Both the position numbers and the translations under genes were made by a program. Of a stretch of DNA of 64,000 bases, positions 59,987 to 64,000 are shown piece after piece. The stretch is taken from the NCBI RefSeq assembly GCF_013280595.1, contig NZ_JAAATY010000005.1:186001-250000 (forward strand), given 5' to 3'. The notes beneath the pieces were generated by a model. That model worked only from the letters and a program-made list of their open reading frames with translations. It had not been told where the DNA came from and searched no databases. How positions within the stretch are numbered: position 1 is the first letter of the stretch; the number at the start of each line of letters is the position of its first letter. The DNA comes from Kibdelosporangium persicum (GTDB taxonomy: Bacteria; Actinomycetota; Actinomycetes; Mycobacteriales; Pseudonocardiaceae).

Positions 59987-60350
59987 CCCCGAAGCGGTCG
60001 TTGACCCAGCCGAATTTGGTGCTGAAGCCGTAGTTGCCCAACGGCATCAGCTCCACGTCCACCAGTGCCTTGTACAACCGGTCGAGCTCGGCCTCGTCGG
60101 CGCAGGTGACGTACAGCGAGATCGACGGCGTGAACTTGAAGGCGTGCTTCTCGTACGAGTCGATGGCCATGTACTCCTGCCCGGCGAGCCGGAAGGTCGC
60201 GTGCACCACCGACCCTTCCGGCCCGGGCCCGTCCGGACCGTAGCGGGTGATCGACAGGATCTCGCCGTCCTCGAACAGCGAGGTGTAGAACGTGATCGCC
60301 TCCTCGGCCTGTCCCTCGAACATCAGAAAGGTGTGGATCTGCTGAGCCAC
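59961..60350 (-). CDS. PhnB-like VOC-family protein
   Basis: 129 residues. QIHTFLMFEGQAEEAITFYTSLFEDGEI, with YGPDGPGPEGSVVHATFRLAGQEYMAID and the ending FGWVNDRFGVSWQLNLP, match the PhnB/3-demethylubiquinone-methyltransferase-like branch of VOC proteins, which usually lacks the full metal set. Function unknown. A 12-bp palindrome GCTTATATAAGC lies just upstream and may be its operator. It converges on the exporter and is not part of that operon. Confidence 0.88.
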   Translation of the reverse strand: MAQQIHTFLMFEGQAEEAITFYTSLFEDGEILSITRYGPDGPGPEGSVVHATFRLAGQEYMAIDSYEKHAFKFTPSISLYVTCADEAELDRLYKALVDVELMPLGNYGFSTKFGWVNDRFGVSWQLNLP

Positions 60351-60363
60351 GCCGCCTCCTAAA

Positions 60364-60384
60364 CCTGAGCTTATATAAGCCAGG
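60364..60384 (-). promoter_or_regulatory. Palindrome upstream of the PhnB-like gene
   Basis: A perfect 12-bp palindrome GCTTATATAAGC (60369-60380) within the near-palindrome CCTGA...CCAGG, 14 bp before the start codon. It may be an operator or contain the -10 (TATAAG). Confidence 0.5.
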
Positions 60385-60396
60385 ACTGTACCATGG

Positions 60397-62553
60397 TCAG
60401 ATCCGGCCGAGCCGGAGGAACACGGTCTCGCCTGGTGCTTCGTCGACGCCGTCGTTGTCGACGACCCCCACCAGCCGCCGGAACGGGCCGAACCCGACCA
60501 CGGCCAGGCCTTCCGGCTTGTCGTGGGTCGCGGCGCCGCCGGCGGTGAGCGCCGGGATCAGGTCCCGGGCCGGTGCCTTCGACACGACCGGCTTCTCGCT
60601 GCCCGCGGGCACCGGCGTGACCTTGCTGATGTCGACGCGGTGGACCTTCTTGACCTTGGCCGCGTCACCGCGTTGGTTGTCGCGCTCCAGGACCAGCAAC
60701 GTGTGGTCGTTCAACGCGGTCACCTCGGACAGCCCGATCCAGGCACCGGCAGGGGCCGCGTCCAGCGGATACGCGACGAACGCCCACTCCCCGGTCGCCG
60801 GGGTGAAACGGGCCAGCGTCGCCTGGCCGGGCTTGTCGGCCTTCCACTCCCGTTGCACGGCGAGCCACACCTGTTCACGCCGGCCGCCGCCGATCACGGT
60901 CACGCCTTCAAAACCGTTGCTGGTAGCCGTTTGCGCCACGGCCGCGGGCAACGGGATCTCCCGCTGGACCGCGCCCGTGGACGACACCTCCACCAGCAGG
61001 TTCGGCGACTGCTTGCCGTCGCCTTCCACCGCGATCCAGTAGCCGCCGCCCTGGCGCGCGGCGATGCCCTCGCCGTCGTAACCGACAGGCTGACCGTTCT
61101 TGGTCAACGTCAGCTCTTTGCGGACACGCGCCGGCACGGAGGCCGTGTCGATGGTCAGGACACGAGTGGGGCTGTAGGCCGCGTCCGTCACCGAGACGAC
61201 GTCACGGAAGTTACCCGGGATGTGGGAAAGGCCGGACAGCGCACCGAATCCGATGCCGTCGGACACTATGGACGGTGTCGTGACTTGCTTGTGCGTCAGC
61301 CGGTAGGCGCTGAGCGACGACCGCACGTTGTCCGAGGCGGAGTCCTCCTCCGCGGAGACGACAAGCTTGCCGGTCGCGGGAATGGGCAACAAGCCCTCCG
61401 GGCCGACACCGGTCGGCACTGCTTGCAGGAACCGTGGCCGGCGCGGGTCGTTCACGTCGTACACCGCGACGAGGTTCGCCCGTTCCATGCCGACGAACGC
61501 GTATCGGTCACGTCCGAACGTGGCCACGGCCAAGCCTTCGGGCTCGACGCCCTTGTTGTCCGACCTGCCGTCGGGGTACTGGCCCTGCCGGATCGCGATC
61601 TGGTCGAGCTCGTTGCCCGAGGAGCGGACGACCTCGCCGGACTCCGCGTCGAAGATCGTCCAGGTCCGCGTGCCGCCCACGTAGTCGCCTTCGTCGGCCG
61701 TGGCGAGCGTGTGATCGTCAAGCCACGCCACGGCATCCGGCTCACGCGCGGCGGTGATGGTTCCGGTGGCCGCGATCTTCCCGTCGTCCTCGGTGTCCAC
61801 GCCGCCGACCGTGGCCGTGCCCGCCGGGAAGTGCTTCACGAGCTTGCCGGAAGACAGGTCCACGACCGCGATGTGGTTGTTCTCCTGCAACGTCACGGCG
61901 ACCTGGTCACGGCCGTTGATGCTGACGTACTCGGGCTCGGGGTCCGTCGGCGCGACCTGGGCGATGCCGGTGAGGTCCACTTTGCGCAGTGGCCACCCGG
62001 CCGGCGCGCCGGCAAGGTCGACAACGGCCAGGAAACCCGCAGGCGGCTGCGGGATCTCGCCGTCGTTGACGTCCTCGTCCCGTTCGTTCTCGATCGCGAT
62101 CGCGGCGTACCGGCCGTCCCGGGAGATGTCGATCGAGTCCGGCTGGCCGCCCAGCTCGCGCGTGGCCACGACCGAGCGCTTGGCCAGGTCGACGACCACG
62201 AGCACGCCCGACGGGTCAGCGTGCGACTCCGACGTGTTCACCGCGACCAGGGCCAGGCCGCCGAGGATGTCGACCGACGTCGGCTCGCCCGGCATGGCCA
62301 GCACACCGTCGGGCGTGAGCCGCTGGCCCGCCTTGACGAACCCGATCCTGCGCGCGGGCGAGTCGGTGTAGACGATCAGCTTGCCGTCCGCCGTGGCGGC
62401 GGCGATCTCCGCCGCGGTGTGCTCGGCGGCAGAACTGTTGCGGTACACCGACATCGTGTCGAACCGCTGGAACCGCTCGGGGGCGGCCGCCGTCGCCGGG
62501 ACCGCCGGAAGGATCAATCCGCAGGTCACCAGACCCGCACATAACCGGAACAT
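60397..62553 (-). CDS. Secreted beta-propeller protein with phytase-like esterase domain
   Basis: The ATG at 62553 gives 718 residues with a signal peptide (MFRLCAGLVTCGLILPAVPATA). The first about 400 residues are propeller-like (VVVDLAKRSVVATRELGGQP; DSIDISRDGRYAAIAIENERDED; GVEPEGLAVATFG; LVAVYDVNDPRRPRFLQ), as in alkaline-phosphatase-like/choice-of-anchor-I proteins. The C-terminal part (YDGEGIAARQGGGYWIAVEGDG; FEGVTVIGGG; KPEGLAVVGFGPFRRLVGVVDND) matches the esterase-like-activity-of-phytase domain. It may hydrolyse phosphoesters outside the cell. No membrane anchor is seen. Confidence 0.8.
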   Translation of the reverse strand: MFRLCAGLVTCGLILPAVPATAAAPERFQRFDTMSVYRNSSAAEHTAAEIAAATADGKLIVYTDSPARRIGFVKAGQRLTPDGVLAMPGEPTSVDILGGLALVAVNTSESHADPSGVLVVVDLAKRSVVATRELGGQPDSIDISRDGRYAAIAIENERDEDVNDGEIPQPPAGFLAVVDLAGAPAGWPLRKVDLTGIAQVAPTDPEPEYVSINGRDQVAVTLQENNHIAVVDLSSGKLVKHFPAGTATVGGVDTEDDGKIAATGTITAAREPDAVAWLDDHTLATADEGDYVGGTRTWTIFDAESGEVVRSSGNELDQIAIRQGQYPDGRSDNKGVEPEGLAVATFGRDRYAFVGMERANLVAVYDVNDPRRPRFLQAVPTGVGPEGLLPIPATGKLVVSAEEDSASDNVRSSLSAYRLTHKQVTTPSIVSDGIGFGALSGLSHIPGNFRDVVSVTDAAYSPTRVLTIDTASVPARVRKELTLTKNGQPVGYDGEGIAARQGGGYWIAVEGDGKQSPNLLVEVSSTGAVQREIPLPAAVAQTATSNGFEGVTVIGGGRREQVWLAVQREWKADKPGQATLARFTPATGEWAFVAYPLDAAPAGAWIGLSEVTALNDHTLLVLERDNQRGDAAKVKKVHRVDISKVTPVPAGSEKPVVSKAPARDLIPALTAGGAATHDKPEGLAVVGFGPFRRLVGVVDNDGVDEAPGETVFLRLGRI

Positions 62554-62604
62554 CGGCGCAGTGTGGCCGACCGAAGCGACCTGCGGATGAACGGCAGGAG
62601 GCGA

Positions 62605-62883
62605 TCAGCCGAGACCGATCTGCTGGAAGAACGCCTGGTTGTCCCAGAACAGGAACTCCTCGTCCATCGAGCCGTGCCGGTTCCACAGGCCGATGGTGGC
62701 CATGTTGATGGCGTACCTCTTGCCGGTCGGCTGGATGAAGCCGCCCCTGCCGTCCGGCATCGGCCGGGTGAACGTGCCCTTCATGACACCCGCGACGGCG
62801 GTCAGCCCGCCGTTGGCCACGCGGAGGTAGTGCGACTCGATGCCCCACCAGGGCAGCCGGAATGGCGACCTGCCACGTAGCAT
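62605..62883 (-). pseudogene. Truncated ester cyclase/SnoaL-like fragment
   Basis: The last about 75 residues (MKGTFTRPMPDGRGGFIQPTG, then MATIGLWNRHGSMDEEFLFWD) match the C-terminal half of NTF2-like ester cyclases, which are normally about 140 residues. The N-terminal half is missing: the frame upstream is unrelated and runs into the divergent oxidase gene. It is most likely a decayed remnant. Confidence 0.6.
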
Positions 62884-62912
62884 TCCCAGGAGAGCGAGCG
62901 AAGGCAGAACCG

Positions 62913-64000
62913 GTGCGCATCCTGCTTATTCACCCGTCCGCGGGGACGTCGGACCCGGCGACAGTGATCCACCGGCCGGATCTGGTCACGGCCAGTGACG
63001 AGGTGGTTGCCGAAGCGATCGAGGAACTCAGGCCCGACGCGGTCGTACGGCCTGAAGGCGACGTGGACGCCGCCCTGGCCGCGGCGGAACGGGACTTCGC
63101 GGACCGGATGCCGATTCCGGCAGGCACCCAGGGAAACAGCGTCGCGATGGTCGGCGCGGGAATCGTGAACCTGGTGTCCGCCTTGACCTTGGTCCGCGCG
63201 GGTTACCAGGTCGACGTGTACGAGCGGTCGCCGGACCCGAGGGCGGATGCCGACTGGACCGTCTACGGCTGCACGCGAGGCGGCGGCGACGGCCGGATGT
63301 TCACCCTCACCGAGGCCGACAGCTACAACAGCCGATCGTGGCCCGGCAACGACCTGCTCACGCGACCGGTCACCGACCATGGCTGGCTGGTGGCGAAACC
63401 GGGTGCGCTGTCCGCCAGGGAACTGGCCTGGGCCAACGACTTCCACCGCATCCCGGCATGGCTGGCCGACAGTTACACCCAGGACATCTTCGACACCAAC
63501 CGCGCGGCGGGCCAAGGCTGGGAACGGCTCATGGCCTCCGATCCCGGTCTGTTCGACGGATACCGGGACGGCATTCTGCGGCTGTACACCGACGACGACT
63601 ACTTCCAGTGGCACGTCGACCGCAACAACAGGCTCGGCGCGACGCGTAATGTCCTGACACCCCACCAAGTTCGAGCCGCTTACCCCGCGTTGGCCGACGC
63701 CCCGGTCGCCGGCGGCCTCGAAGTCGTCGGGTTCACCGTGAACATCCACAGGTTCATGGCCCGGCTGGTCGATCTGCTGGTCGCCGAAGGTGTCCGGTTC
63801 CAGTGGGACACAGCGGTCACCGGCATCCGCTGGGCCGGCACGACGCCGGACGGATTACTGACGGACGGCGGCACGATCAAGGCCGATCACTATGTCCTCT
63901 CCCCCGGCGCGTACGGCGAGGAGTTGTTGCGTGGCACGGCTTCGCACGGCCAGATCATGGGCATGCTCGGTGTCTGGCTGACCGTGCCGAACGTCGAGCC
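62913..64000 (+). CDS. FAD-dependent (DadA-like) oxidoreductase, 3' end outside window
   Basis: The GTG at 62913 opens a frame that continues to the right edge (362 codons). The first about 80 residues are an unusual extension (VRILLIHPSAG...). The FAD dinucleotide fold follows (VAMVGAGIVNLVSALTLVRAGYQVDVYERS, about 87-116). ARELAWANDFHRIPAWL and TPHQVRAAYPALADAPVAGG match D-amino-acid dehydrogenase/glycine-oxidase-like enzymes. It could oxidise an amino acid C-N bond. In characterised hydrazinoacetate pathways an FAD oxidase of this type cleaves the lysine-glycine hydrazine, so a link to the cluster 3 kb to the left is possible. Confidence 0.8.
   Translation, partial: MRILLIHPSAGTSDPATVIHRPDLVTASDEVVAEAIEELRPDAVVRPEGDVDAALAAAERDFADRMPIPAGTQGNSVAMVGAGIVNLVSALTLVRAGYQVDVYERSPDPRADADWTVYGCTRGGGDGRMFTLTEADSYNSRSWPGNDLLTRPVTDHGWLVAKPGALSARELAWANDFHRIPAWLADSYTQDIFDTNRAAGQGWERLMASDPGLFDGYRDGILRLYTDDDYFQWHVDRNNRLGATRNVLTPHQVRAAYPALADAPVAGGLEVVGFTVNIHRFMARLVDLLVAEGVRFQWDTAVTGIRWAGTTPDGLLTDGGTIKADHYVLSPGAYGEELLRGTASHGQIMGMLGVWLTVPNVE

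Noticed and set aside
1-64000. tRNA, rRNA, replication origin or intact transposase
   Set aside because: I found no cloverleaf, rRNA stretch, DnaA-box cluster or transposase-like protein on reading both strands. Small RNAs cannot be excluded without a covariance search.

Overview
This is a 64 kb window of high-GC DNA. GTG and TTG starts, Tat-type signal peptides, a complete conservon (Roc-type kinase/roadblock/DUF742/GTPase), a large SARP-NB-ARC-TPR regulator, LamG-bearing secreted hydrolases and many natural-product-type enzymes point to a filamentous actinomycete. A Pseudonocardiales member is my best guess, which is inference only. The window looks like chromosomal accessory DNA: short operons, many paired secreted or redox enzymes, several self-contained regulator/operator units, and no rRNA, tRNA, CRISPR array or intact transposase that I can see.

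Layout. 1-9.0 kb: end of an FAD aromatic hydroxylase, then secreted hydrolases (PhoD phosphatase, metallophosphoesterase-LamG, SGNH esterase, sialidase with three LamG repeats). 9.0-12.4 kb: a GNAT, then a two-gene operon with a fused protein (DMATS-type aromatic prenyltransferase plus a heme-oxygenase-like diiron oxidase domain) coupled to a nucleotidyltransferase. 12.8-16.6 kb: conservon. 16.6-25 kb: transporters (MHS, DHA2, DHA3-like), a PanE-like reductase, a TetR with operator, and an S1 protease. 24.6-29.3 kb: a divergon of 2-oxoacid dehydrogenase E2 and fused E1 against a VOC protein and a GntR regulator, sharing a palindromic operator. 29.4-34 kb: FMN reductase, an unknown protein plus ABM pair, GST-like/DinB, and a TM-helix channel-like protein. 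34.2-37.2 kb: XRE regulator, a TROVE/vWA-like protein and an ARPP-2-like HTH protein. 37.3-43.7 kb: SARP-family regulator, KAP-like membrane P-loop NTPase, inositol monophosphatase family protein. 44-52.7 kb: small genes, a foldback MITE-like element whose tips supply the stop codons of both flanking genes, Nudix, DedA, APH, epimerase, an SRPBCC/ArsR operon with paired operators, and two secreted esterases.

The most striking region is 53.1-60.0 kb. It is a tightly overlapped operon of amidinotransferase, bicupin-methionyl-tRNA-synthetase-like fusion, lysine/ornithine N-hydroxylase, class III (diaminobutyrate-type) aminotransferase and EamA exporter. The N-hydroxylase plus cupin-MetRS pair matches the known hydrazine (N-N bond) forming machinery of the s56-p1 type. 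Its combination with an amidinotransferase and a Dab-type aminotransferase suggests a compact cluster for a hydrazine/guanidine-containing amino-acid product that I do not recognise. The right edge holds a beta-propeller/phytase-like secreted protein, a truncated ester cyclase and the start of a DadA-like FAD oxidase.

Across the window six copies of a long palindrome (stem of about 22-24 bp beginning CTCGTGAGTG) sit between genes in every orientation, with compensatory changes in the arms.
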